Assembly (NCBI GenBank): GCA_019638355.1
Contig: JAHBTY010000006.1
Span: forward strand, 186,001-250,000
Direction of reading: 5' to 3'
DNA length: 64,000 nucleotides
Origin: Cyclobacteriaceae bacterium
GTDB taxonomy: Bacteria; Bacteroidota; Bacteroidia; Cytophagales; Cyclobacteriaceae
A program made the translations under genes and the position numbers. This document shows, in pieces, positions 27,452 to 37,729 of the stretch (the first letter of the stretch is position 1; each line of letters opens with the position of its first letter). The notes beneath the pieces were generated by a model, which worked only from the letters and a program-made list of their open reading frames with translations, was not told the DNA's origin and made no database searches.

Positions 27452-28836
27452 TGTTTTTTACTTAGTAACTCCTTAATAGGCTTTACAAACGTATCGATAT
27501 CACCTGCGCCAACTGTTGCCAATACTTCTACATTTAAGTCTTCCAGTTTTTGTAATACATCATGCTTCGAACACCTGATCTTTACAGGGCTTGTGATATC
27601 TTTAAATAACATATCCGATGTTACACCCGGAATGGGTTCTTCTCTTGCAGGATAGATATCCATCAACAACACTTCATCGGCCAGGCTTAAACTTTTTGAA
27701 AAGCCTTCTGCAAAATCGCGCGTACGTGTAAACAAATGCGGTTGGAAAATGACCGTTATCTTCTTGCCGTTATACATCTCCTTCAACGATTTAAGAAACG
27801 CTTCTATCTCTGTAGGGTGATGAGCATAGTCATCGATGTAAACCAAATCGTTTCTACGAATAACAAATTCGAACCTGCGCTTAACACCACGGAATGATTC
27901 AAGTGCTTCACGAATGGTTTTATCATCCACTCCAAACTTGCGCGCTACCAGTATGGCAGCAATTGCATTTTCCATGTTATGAAAACCGGGGACACCGAGC
28001 TTGATATTGTCGAACTGCCTGTCCAATCCCAGGAGGTCGAACTCAAAAAATCCATCCCGCCCAAGCGGAACAATGTTGCCGGCAAAAAACTGTCCCCGGC
28101 TCATACCATAGGTTTCTTTCGTTACATGCTGAATTTCATTCGCCAGCAAAGCGATTGATTCATGTAGTATCAGATTTCCTTTTCGGATAATCTGATTCAT
28201 AAATTCTTTATAGGAGCTAAGCATCTGCAAATGATCGCCATAAATATCCAGGTGATCGGCATCGGCAGATGTTACTACAGCGGTGTGCGGAAATAAACGC
28301 AAGAAAGAACGATCAAATTCATCGGCCTCGGCTACAACCAGGGTGTCTTTGTTTACTTCACCGTGCATGACCAGGTTCGATTCGTAGTTGGCAGTAATAC
28401 CTCCTAAAAATGCGACCATATTTTTTCCAGCCGTTTTTAATATATGGGCAATCAGCGATGAGGTGGTTGTTTTACCATGTGTGCCTGCCACTGCAATCGT
28501 TTTGTAATTTTTAGTGAGCAAGCCCAACACTTCTGATCGTTTCAGAATAGTGAAGCCCTGTTCTTTCAGGTAATTATGCTCCACATGATTTTTAGGAATA
28601 GCAGGCGTAAATACAACCAGGGTTTTGTCTTTGCTGATGTACCCTGGAATAAACTCTACTTTATCATCGAAGTGAATTTCCATTCCTTCGGCAATCAACT
28701 CGTGCGTAAGCGGAGTGGGTGTACGATCATAACCGGCCACGCGCAAACCTTTGTGCTTAAACCAACGGGCCAAGGCACTCATACCAATACCACCAATGCC
28801 TAAAAAATAAACGCTATCGTATTGCTCCAGCTTCAC
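27448..28836 (-). CDS. murC: UDP-N-acetylmuramate--L-alanine ligase
   Basis: MurC adds L-alanine to UDP-MurNAc, the first amino acid of the peptide stem. The 462-residue protein has the N-terminal GIGGIGMSALARW Rossmann motif that binds UDP-MurNAc and the ATP loop AGTHGKTTTSS. The central EADEFDRSF and DDYAHHPTEI segments are characteristic of MurC and set it apart from MurD and MurE. It is eight bases after murG and overlaps ftsQ by four bases. Confidence 0.96.
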   Translation of the reverse strand: MKLEQYDSVYFLGIGGIGMSALARWFKHKGLRVAGYDRTPTPLTHELIAEGMEIHFDDKVEFIPGYISKDKTLVVFTPAIPKNHVEHNYLKEQGFTILKRSEVLGLLTKNYKTIAVAGTHGKTTTSSLIAHILKTAGKNMVAFLGGITANYESNLVMHGEVNKDTLVVAEADEFDRSFLRLFPHTAVVTSADADHLDIYGDHLQMLSSYKEFMNQIIRKGNLILHESIALLANEIQHVTKETYGMSRGQFFAGNIVPLGRDGFFEFDLLGLDRQFDNIKLGVPGFHNMENAIAAILVARKFGVDDKTIREALESFRGVKRRFEFVIRRNDLVYIDDYAHHPTEIEAFLKSLKEMYNGKKITVIFQPHLFTRTRDFAEGFSKSLSLADEVLLMDIYPAREEPIPGVTSDMLFKDITSPVKIRCSKHDVLQKLEDLNVEVLATVGAGDIDTFVKPIKELLSKKQ

Positions 28837-28844
28837 AAGTATTA

Positions 28845-29954
28845 TTATATGATCAGTTTTTCTATTTCATTTACAATTTGCTCGGTAGCTTTTGGTTTAC
28901 CCCGCTTGGCTATGTTTTGCCGAAGGGTTTCACATTGTTGTTCATCAAAGAGTAACTTCAACGATTCGTCAATCAATGATGCTTTTGCTTCTGCATCTTT
29001 CACCATGCGGGCGGCATCGGCATCAACCAGTGTGAGTGCATTTTTGGTTTGATGATCTTCGGCTACATTGGGCGAAGGCACCAGAATGCTGGGTCGTTTT
29101 GCAAGACAGAGTTCGGAAATAGCCAACGCACCGGCACGCGAAACCACCACATCTGCAGCGGCATAAGCCAGATCCATTTGTTTCAGAAAATCGTAGATGC
29201 GAATACTGCGCTGGTCTTTATTCTGAACTTGTGCTTTCACACTTTCATAATAAGCCTTACCGGTTTGCCAGATCACTTGCACTCGTGCATCAATCAGTTT
29301 GTCAATTCCTTCCAACACACTTTCGTTGATGGTACGAGCACCCAGGCTGCCACCCAGAATTAAAAGTGTCTTTTCTTTATCCGTAAACCCGAAGTAGTTA
29401 TTTGCTTTTTCCCGTTTGTTGTCCAGATCAAGAATATCTTTTCGAACGGGGTTTCCGGTTACAACAATTTTACCCTGTGGAAAATATTTTTCCATTCCTT
29501 CATAAGCCACACAAACCCGTTGTGCTTTATTTCCAACTTGCTTGTTGGTAAGACCTGCATACGAATTTTGTTCCTGTATTAAACAAGGAATATTGTGCCT
29601 GGTGGCAGCCAGTAAGATAGGCCCGCTGGCATAACCACCCGTACCTATCACTACATGTGGTTTAAAGCTTTTAAGTATGTTGCGTGCTTTAAAATAGCTG
29701 GAAATAAGTTTGAAAGGGAACAACAAATTTGATAGCGCTAACTTTCGTTGTAAACCACTTATCCACAAACCCACAATTTTATACCCAGCTTCAGGCACGC
29801 GTGTCATTTCCATTCTGCCTTCCGCACCCACAAATAAAATTTCTGCATCGGTATGGCGGCCCTTAAATTCATTGGCGATTGCCAAAGCAGGAAAGATGTG
29901 ACCACCCGTGCCGCCACCTGTAATTATAATGCGATATGGTTGTTTTGTAGTCAA
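28845..29954 (-). CDS. murG: lipid II synthase, UDP-GlcNAc transferase
   Basis: MurG transfers GlcNAc from UDP-GlcNAc to lipid I at the inner face of the membrane to give lipid II. The 369-residue GT-B enzyme has the N-terminal GGGTGGHIFPALA loop, a VVIGTGGYASGP second G-loop, VTGNPVRKDI and the C-terminal AADVVVSRAGALAISEL plus a VPSPNVAEDHQTKNA-like donor site. It starts three bases after ftsW and ends eight bases before murC. Confidence 0.96.
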   Translation of the reverse strand: MTTKQPYRIIITGGGTGGHIFPALAIANEFKGRHTDAEILFVGAEGRMEMTRVPEAGYKIVGLWISGLQRKLALSNLLFPFKLISSYFKARNILKSFKPHVVIGTGGYASGPILLAATRHNIPCLIQEQNSYAGLTNKQVGNKAQRVCVAYEGMEKYFPQGKIVVTGNPVRKDILDLDNKREKANNYFGFTDKEKTLLILGGSLGARTINESVLEGIDKLIDARVQVIWQTGKAYYESVKAQVQNKDQRSIRIYDFLKQMDLAYAAADVVVSRAGALAISELCLAKRPSILVPSPNVAEDHQTKNALTLVDADAARMVKDAEAKASLIDESLKLLFDEQQCETLRQNIAKRGKPKATEQIVNEIEKLII

Positions 29955-29957
29955 GTA

Positions 29958-31154
29958 TTATGCTGCTTTCGCATCCAAATTCTTTTCTTTCAACTTTTCT
30001 TGGCCAACTACTTTTTGCTGGCCCCAATTCTGTTCTTGTTCGCCTCGGCTTACACTTAAAATAATTCCTACTGAAAGACCTGTGAACACCATTGCAGTTC
30101 CACCCATACTTATTAATGGCAGGGGCTGCCCGGTAATTGGGCCGAGGCCAACCACTACACCCATGTTTACCATTGCCTGGCAAACCAAATCGAATGCAAG
30201 CCCGGCTGAAAGTAATCCACCGAAGGCACGTTCACTGTTATAGGCGGCTTTCATACCCCGATGCAGTAAAACCAAATACAGCATTAACACAACTACACCA
30301 CCAATCAATCCATATTCTTCAATCACAATGGCATACACAAAATCAGAATACGGATGCGGTAAAATGTTTCGTTGCTCACTGTTGCCCGGGCCCTTACCAA
30401 ACACACCACCGGTTGCAACGGCAATCATGCCATGTTGCGCCTGGAAAGGGAGGTCTTTGCCTTCTACTACATAACCATAATAGTCTTTTACACGGTTGAT
30501 CGCTGTTTCAAGGCGTTGCCCAAAATAAAGACCTGCCGATCCGCATAATAATCCAATCAAAACCAACATAGCCAAATACCGTACGGGCACGCGACCGATG
30601 AACATAATCAACATACAAGTTGCAAATACCAATATTGCCGTTGATAGATTTGTGAGTGCAATCAATCCGCAGATAACACCACACCAGATCAAAATTGGAA
30701 TTAAGGAATCCTTAATGTCATCAATGTTTTGCTGTTTTTTAGAAAGCATGCTGGCCAGGTTGATGATCAATGCAAGACTGGCGAAGTCGGATGGTTGAAA
30801 TGATCCAAACACTGGAATAGAAATCCATCTGTTAGCACCATTGATGCTAACACCGTTCGTGAACGTATAAATCAACAACGGAACACTTACCCACAAGGCA
30901 AGACGCGATATTTTAGAGTAGTAGCGGTAATCAATCTTATGGGCAAACCACATGGCAGCCAAACCTAAAAACACCATAAAGGTGTGCTTGATTAAAAATG
31001 CTTCGGGACTGGTTGAGCGTTTATAGGCCAACGTTCCGATTGAACTATACACAACCAGAATGCTGATCAACGAAAGTGCAAATACTACAGCCCAGATTAC
31101 CCGGTCGCCTTGTAAGTTTTTATCTGCCCATTCTTTTATTTTACTCAACTTCAT
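29958..31154 (-). CDS. ftsW: SEDS peptidoglycan glycosyltransferase FtsW
   Basis: FtsW polymerises septal glycan strands with its partner FtsI. The 398-residue integral membrane protein has about ten hydrophobic segments and typical SEDS motifs: GANRWISIPVFGSFQPSDFA, GKGPGNSEQRN and PHPYSDFVYAIVIEEYG, and near the end PLISMGGTAMVFTGL. A hydrophilic, glutamine- and lysine-rich tail follows. The placement between murD and murG, rather than near pbpA, supports FtsW over RodA. Confidence 0.93.
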   Translation of the reverse strand: MKLSKIKEWADKNLQGDRVIWAVVFALSLISILVVYSSIGTLAYKRSTSPEAFLIKHTFMVFLGLAAMWFAHKIDYRYYSKISRLALWVSVPLLIYTFTNGVSINGANRWISIPVFGSFQPSDFASLALIINLASMLSKKQQNIDDIKDSLIPILIWCGVICGLIALTNLSTAILVFATCMLIMFIGRVPVRYLAMLVLIGLLCGSAGLYFGQRLETAINRVKDYYGYVVEGKDLPFQAQHGMIAVATGGVFGKGPGNSEQRNILPHPYSDFVYAIVIEEYGLIGGVVVLMLYLVLLHRGMKAAYNSERAFGGLLSAGLAFDLVCQAMVNMGVVVGLGPITGQPLPLISMGGTAMVFTGLSVGIILSVSRGEQEQNWGQQKVVGQEKLKEKNLDAKAA

Positions 31155-31167
31155 ACGTTTTGTTATT

Positions 31168-32520
31168 TTAGGATTCTACTTCCCGCTTCAACTCCAACAC
31201 CGCTGCTCTAAATTGATTACCACGATCTTCATAATTTTTAAACAAATCAAAGCTTGCACAGGCGGGTGATAATAACACGACATCGCCTTGCTTAGCCGAT
31301 GTTAGGGCCATTCGAACTAACTCCTTTACTGTTTGCGTTTCTTTTATTTCCGGAACCAGATCATTAAAGAAGGTCTTCAACTTTGTATTATCCTTACCCA
31401 GGCAGATTAATGTTTTTACTTTTTGTGATACATCTGCCTTTATAATATTGTAGTCATTTCCCTTATCAATACCACCCGCTATCCAAATAAGCGGTTGTGT
31501 ATAACTTCCCAATGCATATACGACCGAATCGACATTGGTTGCTTTTGAGTCATTCACAAACTCCACGCCTTTAATAGTAGCAACCGATTCTAACCGATGC
31601 GGTGCATTTACGAAAGTTTTTAAGCCTGCTTTAATTGATTCAACGGAAACGCCAGCCTGATAAGCTGCTGACACCGCAGCCATTGTGTTAATCAGGTTAT
31701 GCGGTCCCTTCAATGTGGTTTCTGATTGTGTAATCGAAAATGTTTTCGATCCAAACTGAAAATTCATAGCCGTTCCATCAAAATGAACCTGACTTGCCTT
31801 GTTCTTTAATGAAACCGGAATTTTTATTGGCGTAATCGCGCGCTTTGCAACTTCCAAACCGGTTACGGCATCATCTTCATAAAAAATGAAACAACTCTTC
31901 TCAGTCATATTTTGAATTAACTGAAACTTGGAGTTGATATAGTTCTCCATTTTATACTCGTACCGATCAAGATGATCGGGCGTAATGTTGGTAAGTATTC
32001 CAATCTCCGGCCGAAACGTTTTGGTTCCATCCAATTGAAAACTACTGATCTCGATTACGTACCACTCGTGCGAACCAGCCACCACCTTGCGTGCCAGGCT
32101 TTCGCCAACATTACCGGCCAATGCCACATTAAAACCTGCCGACTTCAACAAATGATAGGTGAGCAACGTAGTGGTAGTTTTTCCATTGGTTCCGGTAATG
32201 GCAATTACCTTACCGGTTACATATCTAAAGCCAAATTCCAATTCATCAATTACTTCGATGTACTTTGCTTTTGCTTGCCTGATCAACTCAGCCTTATCCG
32301 GGATTCCGGGGCTCTTAATGATTAAATCTGCAGCCAGAACTTTTTCTGCAGTATGCGTTCCTTCCTCAAAAGCAACTCCGGCCGTTAGCAGTTCAGCTTT
32401 ATACTGGTCTTTAATTGTTCCCTGATCGGAAACAAAAACATCAAAACCTTTCGCTTTTGCGAGTAACGCTGCACCCGTTCCACTTTCGCCTGCACCTAAT
32501 ATCACAATCTTATTGCTCAT
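31168..32520 (-). CDS. murD: UDP-N-acetylmuramoyl-L-alanine--D-glutamate ligase
   Basis: MurD adds D-glutamate to UDP-MurNAc-L-Ala. The start at 32520 ([14 protein letters not shown]) gives 450 residues; an open frame extends 18 residues further upstream but runs into mraY. At 32520 the ATG overlaps mraY's TGA as ATGA, which supports this start. Motifs are the N-terminal [14 protein letters not shown] loop, the ATP loop [11 protein letters not shown] and [10 protein letters not shown]. The gene ends 13 bases before ftsW. Confidence 0.95.
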   Translation of the reverse strand: MSNKIVILGAGESGTGAALLAKAKGFDVFVSDQGTIKDQYKAELLTAGVAFEEGTHTAEKVLAADLIIKSPGIPDKAELIRQAKAKYIEVIDELEFGFRYVTGKVIAITGTNGKTTTTLLTYHLLKSAGFNVALAGNVGESLARKVVAGSHEWYVIEISSFQLDGTKTFRPEIGILTNITPDHLDRYEYKMENYINSKFQLIQNMTEKSCFIFYEDDAVTGLEVAKRAITPIKIPVSLKNKASQVHFDGTAMNFQFGSKTFSITQSETTLKGPHNLINTMAAVSAAYQAGVSVESIKAGLKTFVNAPHRLESVATIKGVEFVNDSKATNVDSVVYALGSYTQPLIWIAGGIDKGNDYNIIKADVSQKVKTLICLGKDNTKLKTFFNDLVPEIKETQTVKELVRMALTSAKQGDVVLLSPACASFDLFKNYEDRGNQFRAAVLELKREVES

Positions 32521-33743
32521 CGTAGTTTTAACATTGCGAGTGAAAGAATAGCCAACAGGATACCCACAATCCAAAACCGGGTTACGATTTTAGCTTCGTG
32601 AATATTTTTCTTTTGGTAATGATGATGCAGAGGCGACATCAGGAAAATCCTGCGGCCTTCACCGTATTTCTTTTTGGTGTACTTAAAGTAAGATACTTGC
32701 AAAATCACCGACAGGTTTTCAATTAAGAAAACACCGCACAACAGGGGAATCATTAACTCCTTGCGTACTGCCAATGCTAATACAGCAATGATTCCTCCGA
32801 GGGACAAACTTCCGGTATCGCCCATAAACACTTGCGCGGGATAAGCGTTGTACCAAAGAAATCCCAAACATGCTCCTACAAATGCTGTACAAAAAATTAC
32901 CAGCTCACCAAGATTAGGAATGTACATGATGTTGAGGTAGGAACTAAAATCCACCCGACCCGATAAGTATGCAAAGATGGCGAGTGTGAGCCCGATAATG
33001 GCCGAAGTACCGGCCGCCAATCCATCAATACCATCGGTTATATTGGCACCATTCGAAACGGCTGTAATAATGAGAATAACAATCAACGTAAAAATAATCC
33101 ACGTATAATTTTTATCTAAGAAAGGAAGGATGTTGCCATAGTTAAATTCATTATTCTTTACAAAGGGAACGGTGGTAGTCATGGATTTAACATCACGGTA
33201 CTCTAATTTCCTGCCCTCCGTTGGCTGAATAACCTGCACGCTTGCTGTTGTGGCTGGCCTTACTTCGCGCACTACAACATTATCGTTAAAATAGAGAGTA
33301 AGGCCAACAATCAAACCAATTGTTACCTGACCCACAATTTTAAATCTACCGGCAAGTCCTTCTTTGTTTTTTCTGAATACTTTGATGTAATCATCCAAAA
33401 AGCCAATCAAGCCTAACCAGATGGTTGTTGCGATTAATAAAATCACATAAACATTATCCAGGCGAGCCATCAATAATGTTGGAATAAGAATAGCTGCAAT
33501 GATAATAAGACCACCCATGGTTGGTGTTCCTTTTTTCTGCATTTGGCCTTCCAGTCCTAAATCACGAATATCTTCCCCAACTTGTTTTCTGCGCAGGTAA
33601 CTGATAAGTGTTTTGCCAAATGTAATGGTGATCATTAACGACAATACCGCAGCCGCACCGGCACGGAACGAGATGTACTGAAACAATCCTGCTCCCGGAA
33701 AATCAAATGTGCGTTCTATATAGTCGAACAGATAGTATAACAT
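32517..33743 (-). CDS. mraY: phospho-MurNAc-pentapeptide translocase
   Basis: MraY transfers phospho-MurNAc-pentapeptide to undecaprenyl phosphate to form lipid I. The 408-residue membrane protein has about ten helices and the catalytic motifs [23 protein letters not shown] and [10 protein letters not shown], plus the C-terminal MSPLHHHY triplet-histidine motif. A loop of ~60 residues after the DDY motif makes it longer than E. coli MraY, as is common in Bacteroidota. It overlaps murD by four bases and follows murE by 19 bases. Confidence 0.96.
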   Translation of the reverse strand: MLYYLFDYIERTFDFPGAGLFQYISFRAGAAAVLSLMITITFGKTLISYLRRKQVGEDIRDLGLEGQMQKKGTPTMGGLIIIAAILIPTLLMARLDNVYVILLIATTIWLGLIGFLDDYIKVFRKNKEGLAGRFKIVGQVTIGLIVGLTLYFNDNVVVREVRPATTASVQVIQPTEGRKLEYRDVKSMTTTVPFVKNNEFNYGNILPFLDKNYTWIIFTLIVILIITAVSNGANITDGIDGLAAGTSAIIGLTLAIFAYLSGRVDFSSYLNIMYIPNLGELVIFCTAFVGACLGFLWYNAYPAQVFMGDTGSLSLGGIIAVLALAVRKELMIPLLCGVFLIENLSVILQVSYFKYTKKKYGEGRRIFLMSPLHHHYQKKNIHEAKIVTRFWIVGILLAILSLAMLKLR

Positions 33744-33762
33744 TTGTCAATAGCTCAATTAA

Positions 33763-35226
33763 TCAATTAGCAAACAGTTTAATCATCCGCGCCAATACTT
33801 CTTTATCGTCAAAAGGGTGTTTCACTCCTTTAATCTCCTGGTAATTCTCATGACCTTTTCCGGCTACCAACACAATATCTTTTGGGTTAGCCATCATACA
33901 AGCTGTTTTAATTGCTTCCTCTCGATCGACCAGTACCAAGGTTTTCTTTGCATCGGTTGGGCCCACACCTTTTTGCATCTCTCGAATAATTTCGATCGGG
34001 TCTTCACTTCGTGGATTATCGGAAGTAAGAATCACTTTGTTGGAATATTTACATGCGATGGCAGCCATGAGCGGCCGCTTGGTTTTATCGCGATCGCCAC
34101 CACAACCTACTACTGAAATTACCTGCTCGTTTCCGGATCGGAAATGTTCTATGGTTTCCAACACATTCTTCAAGGCATCGGGTGTGTGAGCATAATCAAC
34201 AATGGCTGTAAACTTCGAACCGGGCATTACCAATTCAAATCTTCCGGAAGCTCCCGATAATGCCGAAAGTTTCATCAGCGTTAGTTCTGCATCTTCGCCT
34301 AATAAAGAAGCCGCACCATAAACAGCCAATAAATTATAGGCATTAAAATCGCCAATCAGTTTAAACCAAACACTGCGCTCGGCAATTTCAATTTCCAATC
34401 CTTCAATGGAGTTGGTGATAATCTTTCCTTTAAAGTCGGCCATTTTTTTAAGACCGTACGTGAGTTTGCGCGCTTTTGTGTTTTGTAGCATCACCATGCC
34501 ACGCTTATCATCTACATTCACCAATGCAAAGGCATCTGCTGAAAGTCCATCAAAAAATCCTTTCTTGGCCCGAATGTAACTTTCGAATGTGCGATGATAA
34601 TCCAAGTGATCGTGTGTGATGTTGGTGAACAACGCACCCGTAAAATGTAATCCTTCAATCCGGCCCTGATCAACTGCATGCGAACTTACTTCCATAAAAC
34701 AATGCGTGCACTTTTCAGCCAGCATCTGAATTAACAATTCGTTAATCTGAATAGGATCGGGTGTGGTGTGTGTTGCTTGTATTTCCTTATCCACAATTTT
34801 ATTCACAACTGTGGATAACATCCCGCATCGGTAACCCAATGCCGAAAATAACTTAAACAACAACGTTGCAACCGTAGTCTTGCCGTTGGTGCCGGTAACA
34901 CCCACCAATTTTAATTTAGCTGATGGATTACCATAAAAATTACCGGCAATGATGCCGAGTGCTTTTGCACTTTCTTTTACCGTAACGTAGGTAACATTTT
35001 CTGAAATTACTTCTGGTAGTTTTTCGCAAACAACAGCAACAGCGCCTGTTGCTACGGCCTTTTCAATAAAACTATGACCGTCTGACTGCGTGCCCTTTAC
35101 TGCAATAAATAAAAAGCCTGGCTGCACTTTGCGCGAATCGAAAGCAATGCCCAACACTGCTACACTCATATTACCGGATGTGGCGGTGATGTGTACTTTG
35201 TATAATATGTCTTTCAGTTCAGCCAT
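33763..35226 (-). CDS. murE: UDP-MurNAc-L-Ala-D-Glu--meso-diaminopimelate ligase
   Basis: MurE adds the third residue to the peptide stem. The 487-residue protein has the ATP loop [15 protein letters not shown] and the NITHDHLDYH segment. It carries the substrate signature DNPRSEDP, whose DNPR form marks meso-diaminopimelate ligases rather than lysine ligases. It therefore predicts A1-gamma-type peptidoglycan. Its ATG shares a base with the TAA of ftsI (TAATG), giving tight translational coupling. Confidence 0.96.
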   Translation of the reverse strand: MAELKDILYKVHITATSGNMSVAVLGIAFDSRKVQPGFLFIAVKGTQSDGHSFIEKAVATGAVAVVCEKLPEVISENVTYVTVKESAKALGIIAGNFYGNPSAKLKLVGVTGTNGKTTVATLLFKLFSALGYRCGMLSTVVNKIVDKEIQATHTTPDPIQINELLIQMLAEKCTHCFMEVSSHAVDQGRIEGLHFTGALFTNITHDHLDYHRTFESYIRAKKGFFDGLSADAFALVNVDDKRGMVMLQNTKARKLTYGLKKMADFKGKIITNSIEGLEIEIAERSVWFKLIGDFNAYNLLAVYGAASLLGEDAELTLMKLSALSGASGRFELVMPGSKFTAIVDYAHTPDALKNVLETIEHFRSGNEQVISVVGCGGDRDKTKRPLMAAIACKYSNKVILTSDNPRSEDPIEIIREMQKGVGPTDAKKTLVLVDREEAIKTACMMANPKDIVLVAGKGHENYQEIKGVKHPFDDKEVLARMIKLFAN

Positions 35227-37325
35227 TATCCTAATCGCAGATAAATTCTGGAGCCCTTTGTAATTTTTGTACCCGGTGCAAGTGATTGTTGTGTAACACG
35301 GCCTATACCCTCAAAGGATACCTGCAAACCGGATTTTTCTAAGAGATACACAGCATCTCGGTAAGTCATTCCTACTACATCGGGCACCTGATCCTTTAAT
35401 ACCGGATTTTTTTTCCAAACAATGGCATTACCATTTTTAGTTGCTTTAATCCACTCTTCATCGGTTGCTGAGTGATTGGAGATACCTAACTCATTGCTTA
35501 ATCGTGTAAGTTCTTCCTGATTACCCGCACGAACTACCGGAAACACACCCGGTTCCTGCACTTGTTTTTTCTCCATAGCTAAATGCAGGTTGATGTCGCG
35601 TGAATAAATGTTATCGGCAATGTCTTTGAAAACCGGACCCGCCACATTGTTACCATACTGATAAAAGCCGCGTGGGTTCTTGATTAGCACAATCGCTGAA
35701 TATTTAGGTGCATGGGCAGGAAAATATCCGGCAAAAGAAGTGATGTATCTCTTTTCGTAACGTCCGTTAATTAAAATCTGTGCAGTACCTGTTTTGCCTG
35801 CAATACGATAGTTAGAATTTTTTAAATTCATGGCTGTTCCATTCTCTACAACACCTTCCAATAAAAGCTTGAGTTTATCGAGTGTTTTATTCGAGCAGAT
35901 TTTACCGGTAATCTGTTCGGTTTCAAAATCCTGCTTAATATTATCAGCCTTGCTTACCGAAGTAACAAAAACCGGTTTAATCATTTTACCATCGTTTGCT
36001 ATGGCATTATAGAGCGTAAGCGTGTGCAGGGGCGTCATCTCCAATCCATACCCATACGCCATCCACGGAAGCGTAATCCCACTCCAGTCTTTTGTATTGG
36101 GCCTTGGAATTTTGGGATAGGCTTCGCCCGAAACCTGAACACCCAATGGTTTAGACAACTTTAGTTTATCAACATATTCTAAAAACCGCGAGGGCTTTGT
36201 TCCGAAATATTTATCGGTGAGTTTAGCCATTGCTACGTTTGATGAAAGTTCAAAGGCTTGTTGTACTGTAATCCGGCCATAGCCTCCCTGATGATGGTCG
36301 CGTACTTTATGATTGTAAAAAGTATATTCACCATTGCCGGTGTTGATGCTGTCGGTTAGCTGAAGATTTGTGTCTTCCAGCAACGCAATCATGGTTACCA
36401 ACTTAAAAGTGGAACCCGGCTCCATGGAACCTCCCACAGCATGGTTAAACTTTTCGTAGAAACCACCGTTCCCATCGCTGCTCAAATTTGAAATTGCTTT
36501 AATGTGACCGGTTTTTACTTCCATTACTACCACTGTACCTTCATCGGCATTATGCTTTTGCATAGCCCTGTACAAAGAAGTTTCAGCTACATCCTGCAGA
36601 TTAATATCAATGGTTGTGTGAATATCCAAACCATTGATGGCTTTGGTATTGTTACCATCAAAGATGGGTTTCCAGGTACCGCCTGCAATTTTTTGAAAGA
36701 GTGCTTCACCATCCTGCCCACCCAGTACATCATCAAAGCTATATTCCAAACCTGCACCCCTTCCATCTTCATTTACAAAACCAATGGTTCTGCGACTCAG
36801 ATTGGAGAACGGCCTGTAACGCACATCAATTTTTTCAAAAATGACACCGCCCTTATACCTACCTTCACGGAAGATAGGCCAACGCATCATTTCTTTCTTT
36901 GCCTGGTAATTAATTTGTTTACGATTGATAACCAGGTATTGCCTGCCTGCAGCACGTGCATCTTTCAACAATTGTTTGTACTCGGCTGCCGACCGATCTT
37001 TATAAAACCGCGACAGCATTACACTCAACGAATCCACTCCTGCACGAAACACATCTGATTTGGCCAATGTGGGATCAATGGCCACTTTATAAAATGGTAA
37101 ACTTGTAGCAAGCAAACTACCATTATCGGAATAAATATTGCCCCGTGTAGCCTTCACTTTTTTGTAATCAAAGTGAATCTCCTCGCTAAGCTTTTCCCAC
37201 TTGGCGCCATCCACCAGTTGGATATGACCAATTTTTGCAGCCACACAGATCGCAAAAATCATCACCCCCAAAAAGGCTACCCGAACCCGGATTAATATGG
37301 ACTTCTTAATATTCACTTCCGTCAA
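35226..37325 (-). CDS. ftsI: septal class B penicillin-binding protein with PASTA domain
   Basis: FtsI is the D,D-transpeptidase that cross-links septal peptidoglycan with FtsW. The 699-residue protein has one N-terminal transmembrane helix (about residues 11-29), a PBP dimerisation domain, then a transpeptidase domain with SxxK (GSTFKLV), SxN (SSNVAM) and KTG (AGKTGTAQ). The last ~65 residues form a PASTA domain (VPDVVGMTYRDAVYLLEKSG), found in Gram-positive PBPs and in Bacteroidota FtsI. Its start overlaps the ftsL-like gene by 20 bases and its end overlaps murE by one. Confidence 0.94.
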   Translation of the reverse strand: MTEVNIKKSILIRVRVAFLGVMIFAICVAAKIGHIQLVDGAKWEKLSEEIHFDYKKVKATRGNIYSDNGSLLATSLPFYKVAIDPTLAKSDVFRAGVDSLSVMLSRFYKDRSAAEYKQLLKDARAAGRQYLVINRKQINYQAKKEMMRWPIFREGRYKGGVIFEKIDVRYRPFSNLSRRTIGFVNEDGRGAGLEYSFDDVLGGQDGEALFQKIAGGTWKPIFDGNNTKAINGLDIHTTIDINLQDVAETSLYRAMQKHNADEGTVVVMEVKTGHIKAISNLSSDGNGGFYEKFNHAVGGSMEPGSTFKLVTMIALLEDTNLQLTDSINTGNGEYTFYNHKVRDHHQGGYGRITVQQAFELSSNVAMAKLTDKYFGTKPSRFLEYVDKLKLSKPLGVQVSGEAYPKIPRPNTKDWSGITLPWMAYGYGLEMTPLHTLTLYNAIANDGKMIKPVFVTSVSKADNIKQDFETEQITGKICSNKTLDKLKLLLEGVVENGTAMNLKNSNYRIAGKTGTAQILINGRYEKRYITSFAGYFPAHAPKYSAIVLIKNPRGFYQYGNNVAGPVFKDIADNIYSRDINLHLAMEKKQVQEPGVFPVVRAGNQEELTRLSNELGISNHSATDEEWIKATKNGNAIVWKKNPVLKDQVPDVVGMTYRDAVYLLEKSGLQVSFEGIGRVTQQSLAPGTKITKGSRIYLRLG

Positions 37326-37710
37326 CTACAACTTTAAAGGGTGGGTTTAAACTTTCTTTTAGTCCCAACTCTTTTACTCTGCGCGCTACTTCACTTTGTT
37401 TACTGGCGTACATGATGTCCGCCTTCAGTGTTGTGTAATCGGCACGCAGGTCTTCAACTTCTGTTTGAATCTTATCGATCTTACGCGTAGTTTTTTCAGC
37501 GTAGTGTGTATTGCTGATGTAGATCAAACTCAACAACACCACAAACAAAACTTTGGGCAGATATTGAACTGGAAATCCTTCTTCGAAATAGGATTCGAGT
37601 TTCATTTTCTTCTCCAAACCAGAAAAAATGCTGGTGCCCGAGGTTTTTTCCTTTACCCTGGATTCATTACCCTTAACGGGCTCCATGATTCTGAATTTGT
37701 TTTCGCTCAT
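37306..37710 (-). CDS. ftsL: FtsL-like divisome protein
   Basis: A start at 37710 (MSENKFRIMEP) gives 134 residues. An open frame runs 32 residues further upstream, but those residues would overlap the rsmH 3' end. One transmembrane segment (VLFVVLLSLIYIS, near residue 59) is followed by a heptad-like coiled coil (KIDKIQTEVEDLRADYTTLKA) and a conserved ARRVKELGLKESLNPP end. Topology, size and position between rsmH and ftsI match FtsL, which pairs with FtsQ and DivIC/FtsB. Primary-sequence identity to E. coli FtsL is not expected. Confidence 0.8.
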   Translation of the reverse strand: MSENKFRIMEPVKGNESRVKEKTSGTSIFSGLEKKMKLESYFEEGFPVQYLPKVLFVVLLSLIYISNTHYAEKTTRKIDKIQTEVEDLRADYTTLKADIMYASKQSEVARRVKELGLKESLNPPFKVVVDGSEY

Positions 37711-37729
37711 TGTACCTTGCTTTTGTTCT

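Noticed and set aside
36504-37058. 184-codon plus-strand frame opposite ftsI
   Set aside because: Antisense to the FtsI coding sequence; no motif of its own.
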